A DNA stretch of 41,762 bases from an uncultured Collinsella sp. (GTDB taxonomy: Bacteria > Actinomycetota > Coriobacteriia > Coriobacteriales > Coriobacteriaceae). Under the pieces are notes generated by a model, which did not search any database, was not told where the DNA came from, and saw only the letters and a program-made list of their open reading frames with translations. The DNA lies in the NCBI GenBank assembly GCA_958403395.1, contig CATXXF010000016.1, forward strand, positions 1 to 41,762, written 5' to 3'. This document shows, piece by piece, positions 17,212 to 25,118 of the stretch. Each line of letters starts with the position of its first letter. Within the stretch, counting starts at the first letter, position 1. Both the position numbers and the translations under genes were made by a program.

Positions 17212-17373
17212 ACACGAGCCTAAACAACTGATATACATGATTGCGCGATTTTCAACCATTTATTTCGCCATGATTGCCTGCTGGTTTCGGGTTTTATTAA
17301 CGCTAAAACGTTTGACTAACCCAAGCGAAAACCCTGCTATCCTGCGGGTTGACGAAGACTGATATCTCACCTC
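17212..17373 (+). other. AT-richer gap after uvrC, upstream of the nan leader
   Basis: This is the first half of the 364-base gap between uvrC and the binding-protein gene. It holds no ORF with support. It contains the candidate promoter at 17312-17343, and the -10 region sits in a small possible hairpin (AACCC and GGGTT arms around 17329-17350). I see no canonical uvrC terminator here. Confidence 0.6.
17312..17343 (+). promoter_or_regulatory. Candidate promoter of the nan operon
   Basis: TTGACT (17312-17317) is a good -35 box. The -10 candidate TATCCT (17338-17343) is preceded by TGC, an extended -10 feature, but the spacer is 20 bp. Transcription would start just before the structured element at 17374, giving a leader of about 225 nt. 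A second weaker candidate is TTGGGT (17479-17484) with TATATA (17501-17506); if that one is used, the inverted repeats upstream would be DNA operators instead of RNA. Confidence 0.35.
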
Positions 17374-17572
17374 GCCGATACATACTGTCTGGCGAATCGT
17401 TTGTCAACGAATTCGGTGAACGGTAGTAAATACCGTTCAAGCGTATGTATGTATCGGTCGCCGAGCGCGGCACCTCAGTTGGGTTCGTCGGTAGGTAAGG
17501 TATATATCGTCCGCAAGTTGCGCGGGGGCAAGTCTAGGTGCTCCCGGGTAAGATTCTCTATTGATAGGAGAA
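17374..17572 (+). promoter_or_regulatory. Structured 5' leader of the nan operon: three-way junction plus Shine-Dalgarno hairpin
   Basis: Three helices can be drawn directly. P1 is 12 bp (17374-17385 with 17447-17458, one G-U pair). P2 is 9 bp with a single bulged A (17393-17401 with 17406-17415). P3 is 8 bp with a 5-nt loop (17418-17425 with 17431-17438). Together they form a closed three-way junction of 85 nt. About 95 bases further on, 17554-17560 pairs with 17565-17572 around a 4-nt loop and buries the TAGGAG Shine-Dalgarno sequence of the binding-protein gene. No poly-T terminator is seen, so control, if any, would act on translation. It matches no riboswitch class that I can recognise. 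The 21-bp P3 palindrome could instead be a repressor operator. Confidence 0.5.
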
Positions 17573-17575
17573 GAC

Positions 17576-19189
17576 ATGGCCATCATCAACAAGGGTATGT
17601 CCAGGCGTTCGTTCCTCGGCCTCACCGGCAGCGTCGCTGCTGTCGCAGGGCTTGGTCTCACCGGCTGCGGTGGCAGCTCTAGCGACGAAGGTTCCGCTTC
17701 CGGTTCCACCGATTCCGCCAACCGTGGCGGCGGCGTGATCACCGCTGGTTCCGCTTACGCTCCGTCCAGCTTCGACCCCGCCAGCACCGGCTCCGCTGTG
17801 GGCCTGGGTGCTAACTGGCACGTCATCGAGGGCCTCTACGGCATCGATTACCACGACTACAGCACCTTCAACGAGCTCGCCACCGACGATCCCAAGTCTG
17901 TGGACGACACTACCTTCGAGGTCACCATCCGCAAGGGTGCCAAGTTCTCCGATGGCACCGAGGTCACTGCTGACGACGTCGTTGCCTCCTACACCGCTTG
18001 CGCCGCTTCCGCTACCTATGCTCCGTTCTTCCAGCCCTTCGAGTCCATCGAGGCCAAGGACGCCAGCACTGTAACGGTCAAGACCAAGGTCCCCAACTTC
18101 TCCCTGCTCAAGGATCGTCTGGCCATCATCCGCGTTACCCCGGCCACCCAGGCCGAGGAGGATCGCGCCAAGCAGCCGATCGGTTCCGGCCCCTGGATGT
18201 ACGACTCTATCTCCGATACCGAGATCACCCTGGTTCCCAACCCCGAGTACAACGGTGAGTATGCTGCCGAGGATAAGAAGATCCAGTACAGCATCCTGAC
18301 CGACCCCACCGCTCGCGTTACCGCCCAGCAGGAGGGCTCCACGCTCGTTATGGAGCTCGTCACCGCTGATGCCGTCGACCAGCTCGAGAGCGCTGGCTGC
18401 AAGATCGATAACGTTCAGGGTTTCGGCACCCGCTTCATCATGTTCAACGTCGCCAAGGAGCCTTGGAACAACGTCAAGGTCCGTCAGGCCGTCATGTACG
18501 CGCTCGACACCGAGAAGATGATCACCAACACCTTCGCCGGCCTTGCCACCGCTGCCAGCTGCTACCTGCCCAAGAGCTTCACCAACTATCATGAGGCTTC
18601 CACGGTGTACAAGACTGACGCCAAGAAGGCCAAGAAGCTCATCGAAGAGTCTGGCATCACCCCGGGCGCCATCACCCTGCGCACCACCGACAACGAGCAG
18701 ATCAAGGGTATGGCCGCTCAGGTCAAGAACGACCTCGACGCTCTCGGCTTCGATGTGACCATCCAGACCGATACCTCGCCGGCCACCTACGCTGCCATCG
18801 ACGGCGGCGAGGCCTACGATATCCTTCTCGCTCCTGGCGATCCGTCCTGCTTCGGCGCTGACCCCGACCTGCTGCTCAACTGGTGGTATGGCGACAACGT
18901 CTGGATGCAGACCCGTTGCCCGTGGAAGGATTCCGCTGAGTGGGCGAAGCTCCACGGTCTCATGGACGAGGCTCTTGCCGCCGAGGGCGACGAGCAGCAG
19001 AAGAAGTGGAACGAGTGCTTCGACATCATCGCCGACAACGCTGTTCTGTACCCCGTTGTCCACGTCAAGACCGTTTCCGCTTCCTGGGACGATCCGTCCA
19101 CCGCGCCCAACGGCGAGGCCCTCGATGGCTTCAAGGGCATCGGCACGACGAGCATGTCCTTCAGGGGCGTCGCGACCGTCAAGGCCTAA
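17576..19189 (+). CDS. Family-5 solute-binding lipoprotein of the sialic-acid ABC transporter
   Basis: This 537-residue protein is an extracytoplasmic binding protein of the DppA/OppA (SBP family 5) type. The N-terminus carries a twin-arginine motif SRRSFLG (9-15), a hydrophobic stretch and a lipobox LTGC with C31 as the likely lipidated Cys. It should therefore be exported folded by Tat and anchored in the membrane. A Gly/Ser linker follows, then the mature domain with the family feature of a long central lobe. The ATG at 17576 follows TAGGAG at 17565-17570. It heads an operon with permease, fused permease-ATPase, ATPase and sialic-acid catabolic genes. By analogy with SatA of Haemophilus ducreyi and the SiaEFGI system of Corynebacterium, the ligand is probably Neu5Ac instead of a peptide. 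Ligand identity is inference from context. Confidence 0.88.
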   Translation: MAIINKGMSRRSFLGLTGSVAAVAGLGLTGCGGSSSDEGSASGSTDSANRGGGVITAGSAYAPSSFDPASTGSAVGLGANWHVIEGLYGIDYHDYSTFNELATDDPKSVDDTTFEVTIRKGAKFSDGTEVTADDVVASYTACAASATYAPFFQPFESIEAKDASTVTVKTKVPNFSLLKDRLAIIRVTPATQAEEDRAKQPIGSGPWMYDSISDTEITLVPNPEYNGEYAAEDKKIQYSILTDPTARVTAQQEGSTLVMELVTADAVDQLESAGCKIDNVQGFGTRFIMFNVAKEPWNNVKVRQAVMYALDTEKMITNTFAGLATAASCYLPKSFTNYHEASTVYKTDAKKAKKLIEESGITPGAITLRTTDNEQIKGMAAQVKNDLDALGFDVTIQTDTSPATYAAIDGGEAYDILLAPGDPSCFGADPDLLLNWWYGDNVWMQTRCPWKDSAEWAKLHGLMDEALAAEGDEQQKKWNECFDIIADNAVLYPVVHVKTVSASWDDPSTAPNGEALDGFKGIGTTSMSFRGVATVKA

Positions 19190-19249
19190 GACTCGCTTGA
19201 GTCATATGTAGGGCGTCGGTCGTAAGGCAACGTCCTCATAGTTGAAACA

Positions 19250-19283
19250 AAGACCCGGGCGGCCTCGATGTCGCTCGGGTCTT
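19250..19283 (+). terminator. Intra-operon hairpin after the binding-protein gene
   Basis: An 11-bp stem (19250-19260 with 19273-19283, one G-U pair) lies in the 155-bp gap between the binding-protein and permease genes. No T-run follows. Such hairpins commonly protect the binding-protein mRNA or reduce read-through, so that the binding protein is made in excess of the membrane subunits. Confidence 0.65.
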
Positions 19284-19344
19284 GTAATGAGTATCCATAC
19301 TCATATACCAGTTGGTCCTACCGACAAAAGAAAGGGGAGAGAAC

Positions 19345-20301
19345 GTGAACAACTTTCTACGTTTGATTGGAAGGCGTCTCGTGGCGCTGCCGATCATGGC
19401 ATTGGGCGTCACCGTCCTGGTGTTCTTCCTTATGTCGTTCTCCAAGACCGACCCCGCCTATACGGCGTTGGGTGACGGTGCCTCGCCCGAGGCGGTTGCC
19501 GAGTACCATGAGAAGTATGGTCTGGACGACCCCTGGCCCGTGCGCTACGTGCGCTACATGGGCGATTTGATCCATGGTGACATGGGCACCTATGGTGCTG
19601 CTCGCAACTCCGTTGCCAAGCGCATCTCCACGGCCCTGCCCGTCACGATGCAGCTGACCTTCATCGGTCTTGCCATCGGCGCGGTCGTCTCGTTTTTACT
19701 CGGCGTCATCGCGGCACTGTATCGCGATAAATGGCCGGACCAAGTGATCCGCGTCTTTTCCATCGCCGGCTTGGCAACCCCGTCGTTCTGGCTTGCCGTT
19801 CTGTTGATTCTGCTGTTCTCTTCCTACCTTAAGGTGCTCCCGGCATCCGGTGCTCTGCCTCACTTCACCACCAACCCGGCTGGCTATCTGGGACGTATGA
19901 TCATGCCCGCTATCGCTCTGGCATTCCCGCTGACGGGTCAGATGACTCGTATCGTGCGTACGGCCATGGTCGAGGAGCTCGATAAGGACTATGTCCGCAT
20001 GGCCCGTGGCGCCGGCGTTCCCGAGAAGGTCGTCGTCGGCATCAACGTTTTGCGCAACGCGCTGATTACCCCGGTCACCACCCTCGGTCTTAAGATCGGC
20101 TACCTTATGGGCGGCGCCGTCGTCATCGAGGTCATCTTCAACCTCCCCGGCATGGGTACTGCGATTCTGCAGGGCGTTCAGGGCAACGAGGCGAACCTGG
20201 TTCAGGGCGTCGTCATCGTCGTTGCTCTTGCCTTCATCATCATCAACATCGTGGTTGACATGCTCTACCTGCTCATCAACCCGCGCATCAGGACGGTGTA
20301 G
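19345..20301 (+). CDS. ABC transporter permease, DppB/OppB type (sialic-acid system)
   Basis: The 318-residue product is an integral membrane permease of the binding-protein-dependent transport family. The first membrane span lies at about residues 10-30, followed by the long extracytoplasmic loop with YGLDDPWPVRYVRYMGDLIHGDMG, split here over residues 60-85, which is typical of DppB. The EAA loop that docks onto the ATPase includes VRMARGAGVPEKVV (about 213-226). The start is a GTG at 19345 preceded by AAGGGGAG (19332-19339). The longer frame from 19312 lacks such a site. It forms a heterodimer with the permease half of the next gene, whose start lies 3 bases after this stop. Confidence 0.92.
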   Translation: MNNFLRLIGRRLVALPIMALGVTVLVFFLMSFSKTDPAYTALGDGASPEAVAEYHEKYGLDDPWPVRYVRYMGDLIHGDMGTYGAARNSVAKRISTALPVTMQLTFIGLAIGAVVSFLLGVIAALYRDKWPDQVIRVFSIAGLATPSFWLAVLLILLFSSYLKVLPASGALPHFTTNPAGYLGRMIMPAIALAFPLTGQMTRIVRTAMVEELDKDYVRMARGAGVPEKVVVGINVLRNALITPVTTLGLKIGYLMGGAVVIEVIFNLPGMGTAILQGVQGNEANLVQGVVIVVALAFIIINIVVDMLYLLINPRIRTV

Positions 20302-20304
20302 ATT

Positions 20305-22320
20305 ATGGTAAAGATTCGAGAGAAGCAAACCGAGCAGCTCGAGAAAGCTGCCTCCAAGGGGCTCAAGCTCGGTGGCTGGAAGAAGATGACGCTGTCTTCT
20401 AAGATTGCCGCCGTCGTGCTGGTGCTGGTCGCCCTGACCGCGATTCTGGCGCCCCTTCTTGCCCCCTATAGCCCGGTCGAGATTTTCACTGCTCGCCAGG
20501 CTCCCGGTAACGGATTTATCTTCGGTACCGACGATAAGGGTCGCGACATTCTGTCGCGTATGCTCTACGGTGGTCGTTACTCGCTAATCATCGGCTTTGG
20601 CGCCACTGCCATGGCTCTGGTCTGCGGTTCTGTCGTGGGCGCCCTCGCGGCGGTTTCGCGCAAGTCCGTTTCCGAGGCGATCATGCGCATCCTGGACATC
20701 ATCATGTCCATCCCGGGCATCGCCCTCGCTGCCGTCTTCGTCTCCATCCTGGGCAACTCCGTGCCGTCGATCATCTTCGCCATCGGCTTTATGTACACTC
20801 CGCAGATTGCCCGTATCGTGCGCGCCAACATCGTGTCCGAGTACGGCGAGGACTATGTCCGCGCGGTCATCGTTTCCGGCGCCAAGGCTCCGTGGATTTT
20901 GATCAAGCATGTTCTGCGTAACTGCATCGCCCCGATCATGGTCTTCACCGTTACCCTGGTCGCCGACGCCATCATCTTCGAGGCATCGCTGACCTTCATC
21001 GGCGCTGGTATCCAGGAGCCCACCGCTACCTGGGGCAACATCCTCGCCGACGCCCGCGGCGGCGTGCTCGCTGGCCGTTGGTGGCAGGCGCTGTTCCCGG
21101 GTCTGGCCATCATGATCACCTGCCTGGCGCTCAACATCCTCTCCGAGGGCATTACCGACGCCATGGCCGCTGCTCCCTCCGCCGCCCTGGATCCGACCGA
21201 CTCCTCCAAGCGCCGCGAGGCCGACCTGCTGGTTTCCGACCCCGTTCGCGCCTACAAGGAGCAGGCTCAGTCCCTGTCCGCCCGTCTTGGCGCCCTGCGT
21301 GATGTCGAACTCAAGCGTAACGACCGCCATGTGCCCGATGAGTCCGTTGAGCCGATCCTTTCGGTACGCGATTTCTGCATCCAGTTTGAGCACCACGGTG
21401 ATATCAACGTCGTCGACCACGTCAACTTTGATGTCCGTCCCGGCCAGACCATGGGCCTGGTCGGTGAGTCCGGCTGCGGTAAGTCCATCACCACGCTGGC
21501 CATCATGGGCCTGACCGACGATGACGAGCATCTTTCCGGTGAGGTTCTCTGGGAGGGCCGCGATCTGCTCAAGATGAGCAAGAAGGAGTGGTTCGGCCTG
21601 CGCGGTACCGATATCGCCATGGTCTATCAGGACGCCCTGTCCTCGCTCAACCCCTCCATGCTCATTTCCGCCCAGATGAAGCAGCTCACCAAGCGTGGCG
21701 GCACCCGTAGCGCCGAGGAGCTCCTGGAGCTCGTGGGCCTCGACCCCAAGCGTACGCTCGAGAGCTATCCGCATGAGCTTTCCGGTGGTCAGCGTCAGCG
21801 CGTTCTGATCGCTATGGCCCTTACCCGCGACCCCAAGCTGGTCATCTGCGACGAGCCTACGACCGCTCTGGACGTTACCGTCCAGAAGCAGGTCATCAAG
21901 CTGCTTAACGACCTTCAGGCCAAGCTCGGCTTTGCCATGATCTTCGTTTCGCACGACCTGGCACTGGTCGCCGAGGTCGCTCATAACATCACGGTTATGT
22001 ACGCCGGCCAGGTTATCGAGCAGGCGCCCACCAAGGAGCTGCTCACCAACCCGATCCACGAGTACACTCGCGGTCTTCTGGGTTCCGTCCTGTCCATCGA
22101 GAGCGGTTCGGGCCGCCTGCACCAGGTGCCCGGCGCTGTTCCCAGCCCGCGCGATTTCCCCAAGGGCGATCGCTTCGCGCCCCGCTCGAGTCATCCGCGC
22201 ATTGGCCTGGACACCCGTCCGGTCTTCAAGCGCGTGCCCGGCACCGAGCACTTCTATTCCGAGCTCCCCGATGAGGTGCTCAAGGCAAATGGTTTGACCC
22301 CTCACGCGGAGGTGATGTAG
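20305..22320 (+). CDS. Fused ABC permease (DppC type) and ATPase (DppD type)
   Basis: This 671-residue protein joins two usually separate subunits. Residues about 30-290 form a DppC-like permease with an N-terminal cytoplasmic segment, the FGTDDKGRDILSRMLYGGR entry motif and an EAA loop (YVRAVIVSGAKAPWI). A charged linker (about 290-345) leads to a DppD-like ATPase. The ATPase has Walker A GESGCGKS (about 388-395), signature LSGGQRQR (about 492-499) and Walker B LVICDEPTTALD (about 512-523). The reading frame is continuous, with no stop or frameshift at the junction. The C-terminal tail lacks the Cys residues of typical Opp/Dpp ATPases. The same fusion is described for sialic-acid-type importers in this superfamily. 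The next gene starts immediately after its TAG. Confidence 0.93.
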   Translation: MVKIREKQTEQLEKAASKGLKLGGWKKMTLSSKIAAVVLVLVALTAILAPLLAPYSPVEIFTARQAPGNGFIFGTDDKGRDILSRMLYGGRYSLIIGFGATAMALVCGSVVGALAAVSRKSVSEAIMRILDIIMSIPGIALAAVFVSILGNSVPSIIFAIGFMYTPQIARIVRANIVSEYGEDYVRAVIVSGAKAPWILIKHVLRNCIAPIMVFTVTLVADAIIFEASLTFIGAGIQEPTATWGNILADARGGVLAGRWWQALFPGLAIMITCLALNILSEGITDAMAAAPSAALDPTDSSKRREADLLVSDPVRAYKEQAQSLSARLGALRDVELKRNDRHVPDESVEPILSVRDFCIQFEHHGDINVVDHVNFDVRPGQTMGLVGESGCGKSITTLAIMGLTDDDEHLSGEVLWEGRDLLKMSKKEWFGLRGTDIAMVYQDALSSLNPSMLISAQMKQLTKRGGTRSAEELLELVGLDPKRTLESYPHELSGGQRQRVLIAMALTRDPKLVICDEPTTALDVTVQKQVIKLLNDLQAKLGFAMIFVSHDLALVAEVAHNITVMYAGQVIEQAPTKELLTNPIHEYTRGLLGSVLSIESGSGRLHQVPGAVPSPRDFPKGDRFAPRSSHPRIGLDTRPVFKRVPGTEHFYSELPDEVLKANGLTPHAEVM

Positions 22321-23148
22321 ATGAGCGAGACCGCAGTCAACGGCGTCGAGCCGATCATCTTCCTTGATGACGTCCACGTCACCTTTAGGACCCGTACCGG
22401 CTCGATTCTGCACCCCAACCTGGTTCACGCCGTCCAGGGTGTAACGATTAAGCTCATGCCCGGACAGACCATCGGCATCGTCGGCGAGTCCGGTTGCGGA
22501 AAGTCCACCACCGCCAACGTCATGTGCGGCCTGCAGGCCCCCACGAGCGGCAAGGTCTACTTTAAGGGCAAGGACGTTACCAAACGTACCGCCGAGGACC
22601 GTCGCCACATGGGTCGCGTTATCTCGGTCGTGTTCCAGAACCCGGCCACGGCGCTCAATCCCCGCATGGTCGTTCGCGAGCAACTGCTCGACCCCATGCG
22701 CGTCCACAACCTGGGTACCGAGGCCGAGCAGGAGAAGCGCGTCAAGGAGCTCTTGGAGCTCACCGGTCTGCCCAGCTCCGCCGCCGAGGTTCTTCCCGGC
22801 CAGCTTTCGGGCGGCCAGCGCCAGCGCGTCGCAATTGCCCGTGCCCTGTCGCTGAACCCCGATGCCATCATCGCCGACGAGCCCACCTCGGCTCTGGACG
22901 TTTCGGTCCGCGCGCAGATTCTGAACCTGCTGACCGACCTTAAGAAGGAGCTCGGCCTGGCCATGGTCTTCATCAGCCATGACATCCAGACGGTCCGCTA
23001 TATCTCTGACGACATCATCGTTATGAATGGCGGCAAGATCGTCGAGCAGGGCGAGGCCAAGCAGGTCTTCCAGCACCCTCAGGACCCCTACACCAAGATG
23101 CTGCTCGGCGCTGCGCCGTCGCTGCTGCATCCCAAGCTCGGCGAGTAG
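22321..23148 (+). CDS. ABC transporter ATPase, DppF type, short form (sialic-acid system)
   Basis: The 275-residue product is the second nucleotide-binding subunit of the transporter. It shows Walker A GESGCGKST (about 55-63), a Q-loop in VFQNPATALNP, signature LSGGQRQR (162-169), Walker B AIIADEPTSALD and the H-loop in FISHD. It ends soon after the HPQDPYTKMLLGA segment. The 40-60-residue Cys-containing C-terminal extension normally found in OppF/DppF is therefore absent. It begins at the ATG immediately following the TAG of the fused permease-ATPase gene and would dimerise with the ATPase half of that protein. Confidence 0.92.
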   Translation: MSETAVNGVEPIIFLDDVHVTFRTRTGSILHPNLVHAVQGVTIKLMPGQTIGIVGESGCGKSTTANVMCGLQAPTSGKVYFKGKDVTKRTAEDRRHMGRVISVVFQNPATALNPRMVVREQLLDPMRVHNLGTEAEQEKRVKELLELTGLPSSAAEVLPGQLSGGQRQRVAIARALSLNPDAIIADEPTSALDVSVRAQILNLLTDLKKELGLAMVFISHDIQTVRYISDDIIVMNGGKIVEQGEAKQVFQHPQDPYTKMLLGAAPSLLHPKLGE

Positions 23149-23164
23149 CCTCGCTTTCCCTCCC

Positions 23165-23192
23165 GTGCGCCCGGTTCCCTTGCCGGGCGCAC
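23165..23192 (+). terminator. Intergenic hairpin between transporter and catabolic genes
   Basis: A perfect 10-bp GC-rich stem (23165-23174 with 23183-23192) closes an 8-nt loop, 16 bases after the ATPase stop. There is no T-run. It may attenuate transcription or act as an mRNA stabiliser between the transporter and enzyme halves of the operon. Confidence 0.55.
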
Positions 23193-23228
23193 CTCCGTTG
23201 CGATTTCGAAAGGTTGGGTTCACGAGCC

Positions 23229-24206
23229 ATGCCAAGTGCTCAGGAGCTACAACAGCAATTTGGTGAATATCGAGGCGCTATGCCCCGTCCATCGGATTTC
23301 GATCTCTTTTGGAAGGACCGCATGGCCGAGGCCGACGCTGTCGAGCTCGACTACGAGATTGAGGCGGCTTCGGTTGCGGATTCCGCGACTTGTCGGTTTT
23401 TCGAACTCTGGTATACCGGCATGTGTGGCGCCCGCCTGCATGCCAAGTATCTCAAGCCGGTTTCGGACGATCCCGTGCCGCTGGTGTTACAGTTCCACGG
23501 CTATCCGGGTGCAAGCCGCAGCTGGTTCGAGCAGGCGTCGTTTGCGGGCATGGGCATGGCACTCATCGCCCTCGACTGCCCCGGCCAGGGTGGCCCCTCC
23601 GAGGATATTGGTGGATTTGAAGGCACAACGGTCGCGGGCCATATTGTCGCCGGTATCGATGGCGACCCGGCCAACCTCTACTATGTCCGCTTGCACCAGG
23701 ATATCCGCATCCTGTGCCGTATTGTTCGCGAGCTCGAGGGCATCGATCTTGCCCGCGTATTTGTGAACGGCGCATCGCAGGGCGGCGGTTTGGGCATTGC
23801 GACCTGCGCGCTTAACAGCGAGCTTATCAATCGCGCCGCCATCCTCTATCCCTTCCTGTCGGATTTCCGCCTGGTCTGGGATTTGGATGCCGACGACATT
23901 GCCTACGAGGGTCTGCGTTATTGGTCGCGTTGGTTTGACGAGGACTCGACTCGTATTGAGGAGGCCTATGCCAAGCTGGCGTACTTCGATTCCAAGAACT
24001 TTGCCCCCATGGTCAAATGCCCCGTGCTGTTTGGCACGGGCACAGCCGATATCGTCTGTCCGCCGGCGACGCAGTTTGCGGTCTACAACAACCTGGCCTG
24101 CGAGAAGCGACACGAGTTCTTTGAGGGCTTTGGCCACGAGGAGATTCAGGACTTTGACGACATGATCATTCCGTTTTTCTGCGAAGGAGGGGAGGCTCAT
24201 GTCTAA
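23229..24206 (+). CDS. Acetylxylan-esterase (AXE1)-like acetylesterase in the nan operon
   Basis: This 325-residue alpha/beta hydrolase resembles the AXE1/cephalosporin-C deacetylase family (carbohydrate esterase 7-like). The oxyanion motif FHGYPG lies near residues 87-92. The nucleophile Ser is S183 in GASQGG, the acid is D274 in GTADIV and the His is H303 in GFGHEE, so a full triad is visible. It has no signal peptide, so it acts in the cytoplasm. Placed after a sialic-acid transporter and before lyase, kinase and epimerase genes, it probably removes O-acetyl groups from imported sialic acid; this is inference. The ATG at 23229 has only a distant AAAGG at 23209-23213. The in-frame TTG at 23214 is spaced even worse. 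It overlaps the next gene by 8 bp. Confidence 0.85.
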   Translation: MPSAQELQQQFGEYRGAMPRPSDFDLFWKDRMAEADAVELDYEIEAASVADSATCRFFELWYTGMCGARLHAKYLKPVSDDPVPLVLQFHGYPGASRSWFEQASFAGMGMALIALDCPGQGGPSEDIGGFEGTTVAGHIVAGIDGDPANLYYVRLHQDIRILCRIVRELEGIDLARVFVNGASQGGGLGIATCALNSELINRAAILYPFLSDFRLVWDLDADDIAYEGLRYWSRWFDEDSTRIEEAYAKLAYFDSKNFAPMVKCPVLFGTGTADIVCPPATQFAVYNNLACEKRHEFFEGFGHEEIQDFDDMIIPFFCEGGEAHV

Positions 24207-25050
24207 GTGCGAGAGCAATGTCGATGAGCTGATCGTCCCCGGGCTCGCGGGGATTGCTGGGACGGTTTCGTCAAGGCTCGCAGAATATCGGGACTGGCAC
24301 GGTGATGTCCAAGCAGATGTTTCTGATTTAGAGACATGCGCTTCGAATCTTGAGATTCAAGGCCTGGCCATTACGGCGATTGACTTTGTTAACCCCTGCG
24401 CCCGTTACTCGGAGGTTTCCTTTGAGCTCGGTGACCATGCGGTCCACGCTCGTTTGATTGAGCCTGTTGGTCGTGCCCGAGTATCTGAGCGCGTGCCGCT
24501 GTGCCTGATGTTCCACGACATCGATCGGCCTGTGCGCGGCTGGCATCACATGACGAGATTTGCCGCCATGGGATATGCCGTGCTTGCACTAGGCGACGTT
24601 GTTGCTGGTGCGGACGACCTGCAGTGGGGGATTGCTTCGCCCGCTTTTGTCGGGCGCGTCCGTTGGGGCTGCGCGTTGGCGAAGGTTGCGCGAAATCTTG
24701 ATGGCGTGGACCCCGACCGCATCTTTGCATGGGGCGAGGGTCTTGGCGGCGGAGTCGCGCTGGCGGTTTCTGCTCTGGACGAGCGGGGCCTTGCCTGCAC
24801 GGCGGTTGCCAATCCAATTCCCGGCGGCCTCGAGGCTCTGTCGTCTCGGGTGCGCGGATCGGTGCTCATGGGCACATCACTCATGGATGCCGTGAGCGAT
24901 CCCAAGGGCCAGTTTGCCGTATTCAACGGTCTTGAGTGTGACCGGAGGCATATCATCTATGCCAAATACGCTCACGAGCGCATCAATGCGTTCGAAAACG
25001 AAGTCGTCGACTTTTTTAACCAAACGTTCTACCCGTGTTCTTTGGCCTAG
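24199..25050 (+). CDS. Esterase paralogue lacking the nucleophile Ser (probable pseudoenzyme)
   Basis: The 283-residue product aligns by eye over its whole length with the esterase encoded just upstream. The nucleophile elbow GASQGG is replaced by GEGLGG, so the catalytic Ser is Gly (G181). The oxyanion motif FHGYPG is replaced by FHDIDR. An Asp (about D230) and a His (H259 in KYAHER) remain near the expected places. It therefore cannot work as a Ser esterase by the family mechanism. The reading frame is intact, the start has a strong GGAGGGGAGG (24186-24195) and it overlaps the esterase gene by 8 bp, so it is expressed and kept as a gene. A regulatory, scaffold or heterodimer role is possible. 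The substrate-binding cleft may still bind sugar. Confidence 0.8.
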   Translation: MSKCESNVDELIVPGLAGIAGTVSSRLAEYRDWHGDVQADVSDLETCASNLEIQGLAITAIDFVNPCARYSEVSFELGDHAVHARLIEPVGRARVSERVPLCLMFHDIDRPVRGWHHMTRFAAMGYAVLALGDVVAGADDLQWGIASPAFVGRVRWGCALAKVARNLDGVDPDRIFAWGEGLGGGVALAVSALDERGLACTAVANPIPGGLEALSSRVRGSVLMGTSLMDAVSDPKGQFAVFNGLECDRRHIIYAKYAHERINAFENEVVDFFNQTFYPCSLA

Positions 25051-25118
25051 GCGGCCTGGACACTGCCAACAAGAGTGGGCGGCACAGGGCCGCTCGCCAG
25101 ACAACTAAGGAGATTCTT

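Noticed and set aside
17459..17553. A T-box or c-di-GMP riboswitch downstream of the three-way junction
   Set aside because: There is a short GGTAGGTAAGG stretch, but neither the conserved T-box sequence nor the c-di-GMP-I core is present, and there is no terminator/antiterminator pair.
20305..22320. A frameshift or assembly error joining two transporter genes
   Set aside because: The frame is open throughout, the linker is a plausible charged segment of about 55 residues, and the order matches known fused importers of this type. It is a real fusion.
20584..23235. An 883-codon minus-strand open frame opposite the transporter genes
   Set aside because: It lies across the fused permease-ATPase and ATPase genes, which carry all ABC motifs. 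The antisense product is low-complexity Gly, Leu, Asp and Val with no recognisable motif.
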